Source: Macrocybe gigantea
Lineage: Eukaryota; Basidiomycota; Agaricomycetes; Agaricales; Callistosporiaceae
Direction: 5' to 3'
Length of the DNA: 45,689 nt
Assembly (NCBI GenBank): GCA_011319805.1
Contig: SJRY01000132.1
Location: 1 to 45,689, forward strand
This document shows positions 33,368 through 44,783 of this stretch, one piece after another (within the stretch, counting starts at the first letter, position 1; every line of letters starts with the position of its first letter). Below the pieces are notes generated by a model that had not been told where the DNA came from, did not search any database, and saw only the letters and a list, made by a program, of their open reading frames with translations. Both the position numbers and the translations under genes were made by a program.

Positions 33368-34106
33368 TGCTATGCATGTTAGGCTAGACGAATCTCAGAA
33401 GGACTCGGGCAGACTAAGTGCGAGAGTGGTCTTGAGATGATGGCAAAAGGAATATTAAGCCTAGCGCTACTGGTACATCTGGGAGTCCTTATATACATTA
33501 CAGTACTCGAGCACGGACCATGGGCTGCGCAATGCTGTGGACTGCGGATGAGTAAGACTGGAAGGAGATGACTCAGGATGACTAGGGAAGTGGGATGACT
33601 CGATGGCTGCATGCTGCGCAGCATGACAGGGGAGATAAGGGATGTGGGAAGATAAGATAAGAAAATGAATAGTCCTTTGGGCGACGTCTGTAACAATGCA
33701 AAACCTATTCTGCATGCAGGTCACTCTTAGCTAATCAAGAGGAGAAGTGGGGATATGAATGCTATATTAAGCCAGCTCAAAGCTGGACTCTACTATACAC
33801 AATTTACATATTTATACATTACGATGTCCAAGCATAGACCATGACTATGCTATCCTCATGTTATGTGAAACCCTCAACCCTTAGTTGAATGAGTAAGGAT
33901 CTGACTGCACTCCTCATGGTATCCTACAGGTGTTGTGCAATAACTCTATGCCCTGGTTAGTGCTGACACGTCATTGTTATAGGGTTGTCTCAGGTTGTCT
34001 CATTGCATTTTGCTTGTTGCATCGTACTTCATGTCACATGTTTGTCATGTGGTTCTTGAGTCATATGCCCATCGTCAAGATAACAATAAGCCCAGAAATC
34101 ATAACA
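33368..34106 (-). repeat. Solo LTR of family 2, split by a family 1 LTR
   Basis: The outer parts 33368-33376 and 33696-34106 together equal a family 2 LTR of about 415 bp. The flanks on the minus strand read TCGAA and TTGAG, which could be one TCGAG duplication with a change in each copy. It interrupts KDZ coding sequence. Confidence 0.85.
33377..33695 (-). repeat. Solo LTR of family 1 (319 bp) with ATGCA duplication, nested
   Basis: Flanked by ATGCA at 33372-33376 and 33696-33700. It was inserted near the end of a family 2 LTR, so family 1 was active after that LTR had formed. It faces the LTR at 33012-33331 head to head with only 45 bp between them. Confidence 0.93.
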
Positions 34107-34634
34107 TTCGAGCTCGCTCTCACCAATGCACTTCCAAATCCATAATACACCCCTTGCATCCTTCTTCAACCAAGCTTGACTTTGCCATTTCCTTGCCTGT
34201 TGAGGTTGTGAGTCATCAAACAGTGGCTGAATATTGGCTGCATCAAGCACAGGGAATTTCAATTCGATGTCAGTGACCTTCAGATGCTTTGCCAGTAAAC
34301 AAATAGTGCATTGAGCATGCTGATACCTGGTAGATGCTACATGGATTTTTGCCTGCATGTGATTGAGCATTCCAAGCAACTGCATATTACTTCATTGGCC
34401 ATGCTGGAACTAGTCTTTGTCCAGGCAGATATGGCTATAGAGCCGAAGTGAATCCCTAAGCTTTCGCAAAGCATCTTGAGCTTGAGCTTTACAGAGCTCG
34501 AACTCAATAGATAGTAAACAGCAGTCACAGGCCACTTGAGGGTACTCTAATGTCACTGAAGGCAAATAGAGTTGGATTTTGGAGATGGGTATTTCTGGCA
34601 TGCTATTCTCCTGCTGGTGAATGCAATAGAGTGC

Positions 34635-34954
34635 TGTTAGGCTAGACGAATCTCAAAAGGACTCAGGCAGACTAAGTGCAAGAGTAGTCTTGAGACGATG
34701 GCAAAAGGAATATTAAGCCTAGTGCTACTGGTACATCTGGGAGTCCTTATATACATTACAGTACTCGAGCACAGACCATGGGCTGCGCAATGCTGTGGAC
34801 TGCAGATGAGTAAGACTGAAAGGAGATGACTCAGGATGACTAGGGAAGTGAGATGACTCGATGGCTGTGCGCTGTGCAGCATGATGGGGAAGATAAGGGA
34901 TATGGGAAAGATAAGATAAGAAATTGAATGGTCCTTTGGGCAACGTCCATAACA
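34635..34954 (-). repeat. LTR of family 1 (320 bp) joined to a truncated family 2 LTR
   Basis: It has complete ends (TGTTAGG to TAACA) but no matching duplication: AGTGC on the left, GGTCA on the right. The right neighbour is a family 2 LTR lacking its first 30 bases or so, so a deletion or recombination took place at this junction. Confidence 0.85.
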
Positions 34955-35342
34955 GGTCACTCTAACTAATCAGAGATGAGAGGCAGGGATAAGAATACTA
35001 TTATAAGCCAGCTCAAAGCTGGATTCTACTATATACGATTTATCTATTTATGCATTATGATGTCCGAGCACGGACCATGACTATGCTATCCTCATGTTAC
35101 ATGAAACCCTTAGCCCTAAGTTGAATGAGTAAGGATCTGACTGTGCTCCTCATGTAGTCCTGTAGATGCTGCATAATAACCCTATGCCCTAGTCAGTGCT
35201 GATGCGTCGTTGTTATAGGGTTGTCTCAGATTGCTGCATTGCATCCTGTGTGTCACATCACACTTTGTATCACATGTTTATTATGTGATTCTTGAGTCAT
35301 GTGCCCATCATCAAGATAACAATAAGCCCAGAAATCATAACA
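34955..35342 (-). repeat. Family 2 LTR, truncated (388 bp)
   Basis: It starts at GGTCACTCTAACTAA, inside the LTR, and ends TAACA at 35342. It keeps the palindromic AGCTC-AAAGCT start-site region near 35010 and a TATA-like box. Confidence 0.88.
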
Positions 35343-35500
35343 CTATTCATCAAATCAACATCACATTCAGCCATAGCTTCTAGCTACAGTGCACCAGTTG
35401 TATCAGCTAGGATTTTGGACCATTTGGCAGCGACATGGTGCTTCTTTGACATAACACCTTGCTTTGTCAGTATGTAAATGTATTCAAAATACATGAATTC
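35343..35500 (-). repeat. inverted duplicate fragment, left copy
   Basis: The reverse complement resembles 36385-36510: both have TTTACATRCTGACAAAG, then CAAAGAAGCWCCATGTCG, then CAAAATCCTRGCTGATACA. Both copies read as similar protein (SKKHHVAAKWSKILADTTG here), so this may be a decayed coding segment. The family is unknown. Confidence 0.6.
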
Positions 35501-35753
35501 ATAGGCAGGAATGTGTCAGGATGTGACATAACCGAGCAGGCATTTCTGTTTATAATAACTCAGTGAACGGTCAAACCAGGACTAAACTAGGATTATGCAG
35601 CCTTGCATAAATGTTGCTATTGTACTGAAGCTGCAAGGTGAGGGTCGATGAAGTTAAGATGAATGTCCCATGTCACATGAATAGGGCAAGGAGAGTTGGC
35701 ACATTGCCATGTCTAGCAATTGGTGATGGAGTCATAGACATTAAGTTGAGCTG

Positions 35754-36035
35754 TGTCACAACCAACCACATCCTAATTCTATATGTAAGTATTCTTCATC
35801 ATATTCTTGTTCATTTATTATTCTCTACCTCCTATAGAAATTTACTATGACTTGTTCTTTACGTTTTCTCTGAAAACTTCTCCTAAACCACTTTATGTAT
35901 AAAAGCCACCTGTATTTGGGACTTGGGACACTGTCAAATCAATGAAAATTCTTCTCTCCCGAACCCTGTCCAATCTCATCTCCCTTCGTCCTCGTCTCTC
36001 TCCTCATTCCTTTGCCTTTGTTTAGCAAAACCTCA
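35754..36035 (+). repeat. possible LTR fragment of an unknown element
   Basis: It starts TGTCACAACC, has TATAAAAGCC near 35898 and a C/T-rich run (35945-36010), and ends about TTTAGCA. This resembles an LTR with a promoter, but no second copy is present in the window to prove it. 35501-35753 and 36036-36384 hold nothing I recognise. Confidence 0.2.
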
Positions 36036-36384
36036 TTTTTGTTTGGGTCAAGTCCTGCCTTGACCTCACAAGCTGCAGGAAGTGAATAAGATAAATATCC
36101 CCTTCAAATGATCATATTGGATTATGATGCCTAAGCTCACCATAACTTCTCGTCAATACGAGCGAGATGACAAAGCCCTGAGTGTGATTTGCAAGAAGTG
36201 AAACGTGGATTACATGACGGAAAGGGCAAACTTTGCATTGACAATTATTAATAAGATCCTGCCTGTCCTCTCGCTACCAAATCCATGCAGACTGCTAAAT
36301 GTAGCTAATATGCCAGCGCACCGCCCGCCCACTCAGTGTCACATCCCGATACATTCGTGCCCAAATTGTGCATCTGCGTAGGTT

Positions 36385-36510
36385 ACAACCAGAATAAAAT
36401 GAATTCGAATAGATTTACATGCTGACAAAGTCGAGTGTTACGTCAAAGAAGCTCCATGTCGTTGCCACGTGGTTCAAAATCCTGGCTGATACAACTGGTG
36501 CAGTATGCAT
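36385..36510 (+). repeat. inverted duplicate fragment, right copy
   Basis: Partner of 35343-35500 in opposite orientation. It lies in a short open frame (36419-36649: SVTSKKLHVVATWFKILADT). No domain is known to me. Confidence 0.6.
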
Positions 36511-36686
36511 GTCCCGAATCCTTCGAAGGGACCAGAGAGCCCTAAAATTCGACGTGCGAAGTTTGTGCAATCAAGATACGACCCAGCTGAGCAACTCGGC
36601 GTACAGCCCCTTTGTCGCAGTAAATGCGAGAAGCAGACAGAACAGATAAGTGTAAATCTAAATCATCAGATCAATTCGAAAGAACT

Positions 36687-37526
36687 TTAAGCTCTGAAAG
36701 GCCTCGTCCTCACCATGTACGTTTTGTGATCGTAGCGTGGGCCTCTCGGGTTCAAAATGCGGTAGCCGAGAAAAATGTGGTAGGCTGCCAGGGTGTAGGG
36801 AGCGAGGCTGATGACACCGCCCCAATACAAGACGCCGAACGCTGCAGGGAGCAGCAGGAAGCTGATGATGTATCTGCTGTTCATGTCTCCGAAAACAAGA
36901 GGCATCGTCTTCCTCCCGATCGCCGCATCGCCTTTGATATCCCTCAAGTCCTGGATGTGCATGAGCAAACCGGCCCAATTCGAGACGGCGAGGATGTATC
37001 GGTTGCTGACCGGCGTCACCGGCGCGATGGCGACCCAGGAAGCGGTCAGGAGCGCCCACGTTCCGGTGGTCATCGCGATGTTGTTCTTCCCGAACCAATG
37101 ACTGCCTCCAGGCGTGAGGCAAAGGAACGCGACCGTGACAACCCAACAGATCATCGGCAGGAGCAAGCTGCGCTCGTACAGCGACACGCCGACGAACCAA
37201 GCGAGCGCAAATGACCATCTGATTTTGGCACCCCGCAGCGTCACTTTGCCAGAAGGAATAGGTCTGTCGGGTTTGTCGATCTTGTCCTCGCTCACTCCTG
37301 TTATTTGGTTGGAGAGGTTGAAGAAGTAGACGTAGGGCATGAGCCACGAGACGAGGACGAGGTAGTTGGCGAGGGTGGTGAGGGATGGCTGCTTTGCTTC
37401 CCGCATGGCCCCTACGGCGAAGATAGAGCCCGGAATGAGAGTGGTGGACCAGTCTCTCCAGGAGAATCCGAAGAACACGTCGACTTCACGGGCGACGAAC
37501 GACATGGCAGCGCTGAGTGGGTTCAT
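36687..37526 (-). CDS. UbiA-family prenyltransferase-like membrane protein
   Basis: 279 residues from ATG 37526. A longer frame reaches 37781, but its first 85 residues are basic and unlike the family, and TACC before ATG 37526 fits a start. UbiA enzymes transfer polyprenyl groups to small acceptors, or cyclise prenyl chains, inside membranes. The first Asp-rich motif is NQITGVSEDKIDKPDRP (about residues 69-85). The second is DLRDIKGDAAIG (about residues 185-196). About seven or eight hydrophobic segments surround them (for example near residues 22-38, 50-66, 100-130, 145-165, 215-240). The single exon is a little short for the family. The substrate is unknown. No biosynthetic cluster is visible around it, since TE debris lies downstream and a small repeat gene upstream. 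Confidence 0.8.
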   Translation of the reverse strand: MNPLSAAMSFVAREVDVFFGFSWRDWSTTLIPGSIFAVGAMREAKQPSLTTLANYLVLVSWLMPYVYFFNLSNQITGVSEDKIDKPDRPIPSGKVTLRGAKIRWSFALAWFVGVSLYERSLLLPMICWVVTVAFLCLTPGGSHWFGKNNIAMTTGTWALLTASWVAIAPVTPVSNRYILAVSNWAGLLMHIQDLRDIKGDAAIGRKTMPLVFGDMNSRYIISFLLLPAAFGVLYWGGVISLAPYTLAAYHIFLGYRILNPRGPRYDHKTYMVRTRPFRA

Positions 37527-38019
37527 GGTACGACAGTGGTTCCTTGCTCGACGAGCAGTTCTTATCCTAGATTTCGCGTATGGAGCAGCGAAAAAATGGA
37601 TGGCAGCGTTATTCCGTACCTGCCGCGGCAGTTGCGGAAGAACGTTGCCGCATTGAATGGAAGCCCTTAAAATTATCACAAGACGCCGGACATGGATAGG
37701 TTGGTTAAGGAGTGCCTTCGAAAGGGAGCGATGCGAACGCCTGATTTTTCTTCTGGAAAACAAGGGTCGGTTTACGACCAATGCAAGGTGGAGATTCAGC
37801 GTCGAATTTTCATGGAAGGGAAGAATTGACTGGTCAGCTGTTGAAAAAATGTGTGAATCTATTCATTCATTTGTCGACGGCGTTTTGAAGTCGGAGAACT
37901 AGAATCGTGTTTCCGACGAGGGGGACATTCGTCATGGAACGCAGGTGATCCATTGGGCAAAAACATGACGGATCATCGGACTGCATTGATGCCTGATGGA
38001 CAAGAGAACACTACCAGAC
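37527..38019. other. gap between divergent genes
   Basis: Upstream sequence of the UbiA gene and of the repeat-protein pseudogene. There is no clear ORF, repeat or RNA gene. The short ORF 37657-37902 is unsupported. Confidence 0.4.
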
Positions 38020-38392
38020 ATGTCCGAAACACAGAGGCAAGGACAGACCGTTGAGTGCCCAGTCTTTTTCTCCTTTGTCAGAGGCTAACGATGTCTGTGT
38101 AACAGGAAGACGAACTGAAGCCGAGATGGAAAACTCCCCGCCCTTGGAGGTTGGGAGCTGACGAGGCTCTCGCTGACGAGGGCCAAGGCCCCGTGGAGAC
38201 GGACGAAGCTGGCAGGCCTAGATGGCCTCCTCTGGAGGCGCAATGCCGATGAGCTGCTCGGCGAGCAGGGGTTGATCGGAGGTGTCGACATCGCGCTTGC
38301 GAATGCCAAACTATCAGTCACAACTGGACTGACGCCGACTGTGGTCCACGATAACCGCGTTGGCCATTTCGAAGAAGCGCAGAAGCAGCTAT
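38020..38392 (+). pseudogene. decayed paralogue of the small repeat-protein gene
   Basis: The first exon 38020-38049 (MSETQRQGQT) ends at GTTGAG, the same donor as in the intact copy. After an intron (38050-38105, ending GTAACAG) the frame reads EDELKPRWKTPRPWRLGADE, then a second diverged unit (GRPRWPPL), and stops at 38250-38252. In the +1 frame the unit continues WRRNADELLGEQG, so about 7 nt seem lost. The tail (38268-38353) is the 86-bp dispersed repeat and ends in TGA near 38392. The exon layout and unit pattern (PKWK, RSWR, DELL) tie it to 39040-39396. Confidence 0.55.
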
Positions 38393-38962
38393 GAGGTAAT
38401 CAGCAAGCCCCAACGCCCAACTGAAGAAGATCCGAGCTTCCCTAACAGCTGGGCGGCGAATGGGTGCGACTCCGAAAGCAGACGTTGACATAGATTATCC
38501 ATATCTTTTGAACGTCAGGGATGAACAACATTCATGCCCCGTCGCTTGATGAGAAAAATATGCCATCAAGTCTGGAGGCGGAGGAAGGTCGGATCCAAGC
38601 GTGATCCTGGCCCTTTCATCGTCCCGTCCGCATCGCTTCTAGCTCACGCGTCTTCACGTCAAGTGGACGCCTTGCAGAGTCCACTGAACTCCACAATCCT
38701 GAGTTGATCTGCCAACAGACTTGAAGCTGCCTCAAATAATAAGGAATCGTCTTTTGGCTCCAATCGGGGGGTGAAAGAAGCACGAGCTTTAGTCTGATTG
38801 AAGACGTGTCAGTGCCATCCAATCATGCGTCAACGGTGTTTCGAAAAGAAGACGCCACGAAAGCATCGTCGAAAAAAACGATGACCTTTGCTCCCTAGCA
38901 GCTCCGGTCACGACAGTTATCTACTACTGCATGATCGACCTGGGATCAGGGTTCTGGAAAGG
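38393..38962. other. gap without recognised gene
   Basis: About 570 bp between the pseudogene and the promoter of the intact repeat gene. Nothing beyond short unsupported ORFs is seen. Confidence 0.4.
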
Positions 38963-38970
38963 CATAAAAG
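38963..38970 (+). promoter_or_regulatory. TATA-like box of the repeat-protein gene
   Basis: CATAAAAG stands 70 bp before the ATG at 39040, followed by a CA-rich leader (AACCAAAAACCAACGCCCAA), as in well-expressed fungal genes. Confidence 0.5.
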
Positions 38971-39039
38971 GCGACCCCAGTCGCAGTAACCAAAAACCAA
39001 CGCCCAATACCATCTTCACAGCAAGAGCACTCATCAGAA

Positions 39040-39396
39040 ATGTCAGAACAACTCAAGGGCACCCAGCTCACGGTTGAGCGTTCCACGCCATTCTATGCGC
39101 TTCGTATACTGATTGCAGCCCGCGTGAAGCAGGACCAAGTCGTCGAGACCGGCGACTTTGTCGCGCCCAAATGGAAGAACCAGCGCTCCTGGAGGGCAAA
39201 CGTCGACGAGCTGCTCGGCGGAGAGGATGCAGCAGGTGACGAGTTCGTTGCGCCAAAGTGGAAGAACCAGCGCTCCTGGAGGGCCAATGTCGACGACCTT
39301 CTCGGCGAACAGGACGCAGCCGATGGTTTCGTTGCGCCAAAATGGAAGAACCAGCGTTCCTGGAAGGCCAGCGCCGACGAGATGTTGGCCGACTAG
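39040..39396 (+). CDS. small protein with three about 28-residue tandem repeats, unknown
   Basis: The frame 39040-39396 is open throughout (118 codons). I favour an intron at 39073-39132 (GTTGAG...GAAGCAG, 60 nt, in phase), because the paralogue at 38020 has the same exon 1 length class and the same GTTGAG donor. The spliced protein has 98 residues. After MSEQLKGTQLT and a short linker come three units. Each starts FVAPKWKNQRSW, then (R/K)A(N/S)(V/A)D(E/D)(L/M)L, with acidic Gly/Ala spacers such as GEDAAGDE. There is no signal peptide, Cys or Lys-Arg cleavage site. Repeats this uniform suggest recent duplication or selection for sameness. Peptide precursor, binding module or structural role are all open, and I do not recognise the family. 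Confidence 0.65.
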   Translation: MSEQLKGTQLTVERSTPFYALRILIAARVKQDQVVETGDFVAPKWKNQRSWRANVDELLGGEDAAGDEFVAPKWKNQRSWRANVDDLLGEQDAADGFVAPKWKNQRSWKASADEMLAD

Positions 39397-40165
39397 GTGA
39401 TTGGTGAACAGTCCTGCGCCTTACCCTGTGGAGGCAAGTCGGTTAGTACTGGTGTTCAAAGTGGCTTTGCGATTAGAAGGCTCACATCCGCGCAGATCTC
39501 AATTGTTGTCCGTTTACAAAGGATTTGTTTGAAGAGTCGCTCGTTACCGTCCGATATATATGAAAAAACCAAAAAAAAAACAATTGTTGTTGCGTACTCG
39601 ATCGAATAGCAGTCCAATTTATGTCGTCAGTCTCTTGAAGGAAATACTGAAGGGCTGGAAGCATAATTTCGGTATGTCTGTGGGGTGTTCGATATCAGTA
39701 TTAGTGATTCGAGGAATATTTGAATCTTGCGAGTGGTATACTGTAGTCGGGCTCCAAACTCCACGCTGCAGAGGATTCTGTGAGCCAGGTCAAAACAACG
39801 GTCATTTAAACTGATGAAGACTCGCCCAGACTTAGCGCAGAAGCATGACTGTCAAATAGGATGGCGGTCTTGCTGTAGGATGCGAGCACAGGCGAATCTG
39901 CTCGATGCTCGCATCCTACAGTTGGACTATATTCTAACACCTGCGCTGCTAGGCAATGGGCAGTATCAAGCTAACTTATCAAAAAGCAACTAGCATTACA
40001 GCTCGTTCAGTGGAAAACATGTTCAGAGGAAACAAAGAAACGCGAGTGGCTTTTTCTTTTTTCAAAGGTTGTTTGTGTTTATAGGGTCTGTAAACAAATC
40101 ACCTTTCTTTAAAGCATCAATGTGGGCGATGTCATGCCCAGGACCTGAATCTGTCGACCGGGGAC
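39397..40165. other. intergenic, with a hairpin
   Basis: Apart from the inverted repeat at 39873-39921 and an A-rich tract near 39565-39582, I see nothing gene-like in the 770 bp. Confidence 0.45.
39873..39921. repeat. perfect 16-bp inverted repeat (hairpin)
   Basis: CTGTAGGATGCGAGCA (39873-39888) is followed after 17 nt by its exact reverse complement TGCTCGCATCCTACAG (39906-39921). The stem is GC-rich. It could be a terminator-like fold, a small-RNA precursor or the footprint of a small transposon. Confidence 0.75.
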
Positions 40166-41665
40166 ATGGATGCGCGTTCGGCGGTCTTGAGCAACGACAA
40201 ACTGCTCCGGAATATCACTTCGTACGTCGAAGACACCGACGAATATGACCCATCGATCGCCTCACGGCACTCGCGCGCAACTAACCGGCGAAGCCTGCTG
40301 TGTATGGCTCTGACGTGCAAGGCGTTCTCTGCGCCCGCTCTGGATGAGCTGTGGCGCGTTCTGGAATCTTTCCTCCCGCTTCTAAAGCTGCTGCCGTTCT
40401 TTGCGGTCATTCGGGGTACATACGTAAGTCCCCGAGCCTTCTTGCTTGCAAGGAATCGCGTATTGACTGGGTGTCGGTGTCGATGACAGGTGCTCACATG
40501 GCGGCCCGAGGAACATGAGTGGCACACGTACGACATCTATGCGCGCAGAGTCCGGTCCTTTATCTATGTCGAGACCGGCCCAAGGACGCCTCACTCTTTT
40601 TTCGACCGTCTGTCCCATTTCCGTGCCACTCCGGCGCTACCGAACCTGCAAGTTCTTTCATGGACGTCTTCGGCGCACAACGCTGGACTGCATTTCCTGA
40701 TCAGTCCCTCGATCACGAAAGTTTACCTTCGAGGACGCTCGGATTGCAATAATCCTATTATTGCTTCATTTATTGCTCGACTCCTTGTGCAAGCCAACGA
40801 ACTTTCCCTTCTTCACATTTCGGATTCTATGTTCTCGGAATACTTTTTTGAAACCCTGGATGCACCCCAACCACCGCTGATGTATCGTCTCGCCCTTCTT
40901 CCGCGACTGGCCGAATTGTCGATAGGGATACCCTTCGTCTACTTGTTGTCCGATGAAGCCGTTTATGCTTTTCCTGCTCTTCGTAGATTGAAGATACGCG
41001 GAAATCTTAGCCACATCCATCAGCTCACCGAGTCTTTCGACAATCATATCAGGACGCTGGAGCTCGATATCCTGCCATTCGACGAGGCGACCGGACGAGA
41101 GTGGCTAGATTATCTTGACCTGCTCAAGTCGGGGAACTGGAAAGTGTCCCTGGAGAGCATCAGCATCAACCATCATACCCAGCTCACGCAATACAAGATG
41201 CGACTGATCGTATTCATGCAGCCATTCTTTCATTTTCGGTCCCTACGCGTCCTCCGATTTGACAATTTCCCTCGCTTCTCCGGCTTCACGGATGGAAATG
41301 TGCAGCAGATAGCTACATCACTTCCGCGTGTTGAAGAACTCTGGTTGCCCCTTGTAGATGTGGAGTGCGAAAGACCCAGCGTCGCGTCTTTGTCGTCGTT
41401 TGCGCGTCATTCCCCGTGTCTTAGGTCGCTTAGAATGTCGGTCGATGCTAGATCGTCGCCGCGTTCTGCGTTCGGTTTCATCATCCCATGTCATCCTTTA
41501 GAGACCTTGGAGCTCCATGGAGCCGTCGAGTGCGACATGTCTACTGTGATGGCCAACTATCTCAACAACATCTTTCCTAACCTCACGTCGGTATCTAGTG
41601 TTGAAACGCATCATAACTGGCAGCCGGTCAACGATGCCATCATTTCTATGCGAGATGGACAATAA
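40166..41665 (+). CDS. F-box/LRR-like protein
   Basis: Two exons, 40166-40423 and 40490-41665, with a 66-nt GTAAGT...GACAG intron in phase 0, give 477 residues. The N-terminal part (residues about 40-85: RSLLCMALTCKAFSAPALDELWRVLESFLPLLKLLP in two overlapping stretches) is the degenerate F-box seen in the large mushroom F-box families. The rest is a series of irregular Leu-rich units (for example PNLQVLSW, PRLAELSIG, PALRRLKIRG, PCLRSLRMS). Such proteins would recruit targets to SCF ubiquitin ligases. The target is unknown. The F-box call rests on pattern, since the start of the domain is not typical. Confidence 0.7.
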
Positions 41666-41879
41666 TTGGGCCGCGTACACGCTATCCTCGGTTATTATTA
41701 TTATCTTACGGACAAGTGTTGTTGTTTGGATAGACCAAACTGTTTTCGAAATGCATCCCGCTCATTGATAATCTGCTTCGGAGTTCAGTGACGTCATCAA
41801 TCTTTCGATGTGAAACCGCGCAGCGATCCATGTCCTTTCAACCTCTATCGCGAACCACTACGACCCAAAGCTGCCCAGA

Positions 41880-43160
<1,281 letters not shown>

Positions 43161-43319
43161 ATTCCCGTCGTATGGAGGAGTCGCCATGCATTGGAAGGAT
43201 AATGGTTTGTTAAGATATGACGCCGACTATCAGATGAGTTGTAAAAATACGGTCATAATACTAGCACTTGGCAAGTATGTTTTGTCGGTGATGGATGCGT
43301 TAAGGTATATGGTATCCAG

Positions 43320-44783
43320 TTATTTCGTCTTGGATTGTTTTGACTTGACCTTGGCTTTTCCAAAAGCTTTGCCTTCAAAACCGGGTCTGGCTTTTGGTTT
43401 ACCTTTCTTGCCCTTTTCTTTTCTTCGTTCATTGCGCGTAGCAATGTTGTCTGCTCTCTTTTTCTGCTTTGCCGCCATAGCAGCCACGACTTGCTCCTTA
43501 CGCGTATCCCTGTAAGTGAGCGGCGTAACGAGTGGGTCATACCGGCAGAGATAGACAAGGCCAAGGACATACCATTCCTTCTTGCTCTTCGTCTTCTCCT
43601 TCTCCTTTCGTTTGGCGGCTTTCTTCAATCGACTTTCGTCGTCCCGAATCTTGACGCCCTCTAACTTCGCCTCGGCCTTCTCCCACTTCTCTCTCTCCTC
43701 CACCGCCTTGCGCTTTTCCTCTGGCAAGGAAGCCAGCTTTTCCTTTCTGGCGGCCAACTGTCCAAGAGCTTGCTGAGGGTTTGTGGACGTGCGAAGGTGC
43801 TGCGTTTTTTTGGAAGAGGAAGCGCTTGAGAGAGCAGAAAAAGTGACGTTCGTTGTCGTCGCGCTTTGCCTTGGAGTGTCGTCAACGAAGAGTTGAGGCT
43901 AAGCAGAGGCGCGCGTCGGGCTTTGATTACCGCAGAAAATATTTAGAGATGCACTGACCTTGGCCATCTTGCCCTTGTCTCTGTTTTGCTCCCTTTCTTT
44001 TCCTTTCTTCATATCCTCTTCGCGCTTCTTCTTCTCCCTCGTCTCCTTTCTGCGCCGCTCGCGCATGGCGGCGCGCTGCCGCCTTCGTTCCTCTAGCAGC
44101 TCGTCCCTGTCGTTTGCCTGGGAATCCCCGTCTCCGGCAGACGCAGATGCGGAGGGCTTTTTGCCCTTTTTCCGGAGTTCCGCTATGTGCGCGTGCAGCT
44201 TGGCGCGGAGGTCTTGGATCCCACCCGAAACGGGCATCGGTACGAGCTCTTCGCCCGAGTTGTCCTCTTCCCCTTCAGAATCTCCGTCGTCTCCCATATC
44301 GACGTCGACGTCCATCCCGGCGTCATCGTCATTGTCCGAGGATGAGAAAGGCTCCACATCGGCGGCTTTGCGTTTTCCTTTGGCTTTGGCTTCTCGTTGC
44401 TGTTTTTCGAGCGCCTCGTTTTGGATGTCGAGTATGGATTTGTTGTTGGCGGGGTCGAGCTGTTGTATGAGCGTGAGGGAGTGCAAAGGAGAGGAAAAGA
44501 AAGTAGCCGACCTTTTCGCGTTTTGCTTTTTTGGACGCTTCTTTGATAGCTTGCTTGGGCGCCTTTTGCTTCTTGCTGTGTTTTTGATATTTCGACGCAA
44601 TCTGCAAGGTGTTGAGCGTTGCAGAATCTGCTTGATTTTACAATCGCGCACCTGGTCGTCGGTTTGGTCTTGTACGAGGTAGTACTTTGCGGGAATGAGC
44701 CTGAGCAGCGACTCGAAAGTTTCATTGTGCTCTTCGAGTGATTCTCTGAGCGTCGCCTCGGGGGTCAACGTCGCGGTCGCCAT
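43320..44783 (-). CDS. SURF6/Rrp14-like ribosome biogenesis protein
   Basis: Five exons on the minus strand: 44783-44652, 44601-44512, 44459-43959, 43898-43573, 43509-43320. All introns are GT-AG and the total is 412 residues. The N-terminus has a helical domain (TLRESLEEHNETFESLLRLI) and the basic segment IASKYQKHSKKQKAPKQAI, typical of SURF6. An acidic middle follows (about residues 115-150, many Asp/Glu/Ser), then a long Lys/Arg/Glu coiled coil. The C-terminal signature is KRKEKEKTKSKKEW, then the RPGFEGKAFG motif. Rrp14/SURF6 binds pre-rRNA in the nucleolus and is needed for early subunit assembly. The gene shares a short upstream region with the PTPA gene. Confidence 0.88.

Larger units (their letters stand above)
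32690..34634 (-). pseudogene. KDZ-type transposase, C-terminal region, broken by LTR insertions
   Basis: On the minus strand the parts are in order. 34601-34410 has IEFELCKAQAQDALRKLRDS. About 34385-34107 has HMQAKIHVASTRYQHAQ, then LKFPVLDAANIQPL and VLWIWKCIGE. A family 2 LTR with a family 1 LTR inside intervenes (33368-34106). A short piece, EDASLQE, lies near 33345-33367. After an intron that now holds another family 1 LTR, LQIEFCKSKSKSDHWQEKVE begins near 32970 and runs to about 32690. This order (coiled-coil arms, WIW motif, EWCKSRAxA-like arm, then LLxxEMxxV) is how I remember the C-terminus of Kyakuja-Dileera-Zisupton proteins of mushrooms. The catalytic core is not in the window. At least one frameshift lies near 34410. 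Confidence 0.62.

Noticed and set aside
36811..37670. Several plus-strand ORFs opposite the UbiA gene
   Set aside because: Shadows of a GC-rich coding strand. No motif.
43960..44682. 240-codon plus-strand ORF opposite SURF6
   Set aside because: Mirror of the Lys/Glu-rich coding strand, giving Ser/Phe/Leu low-complexity sequence.
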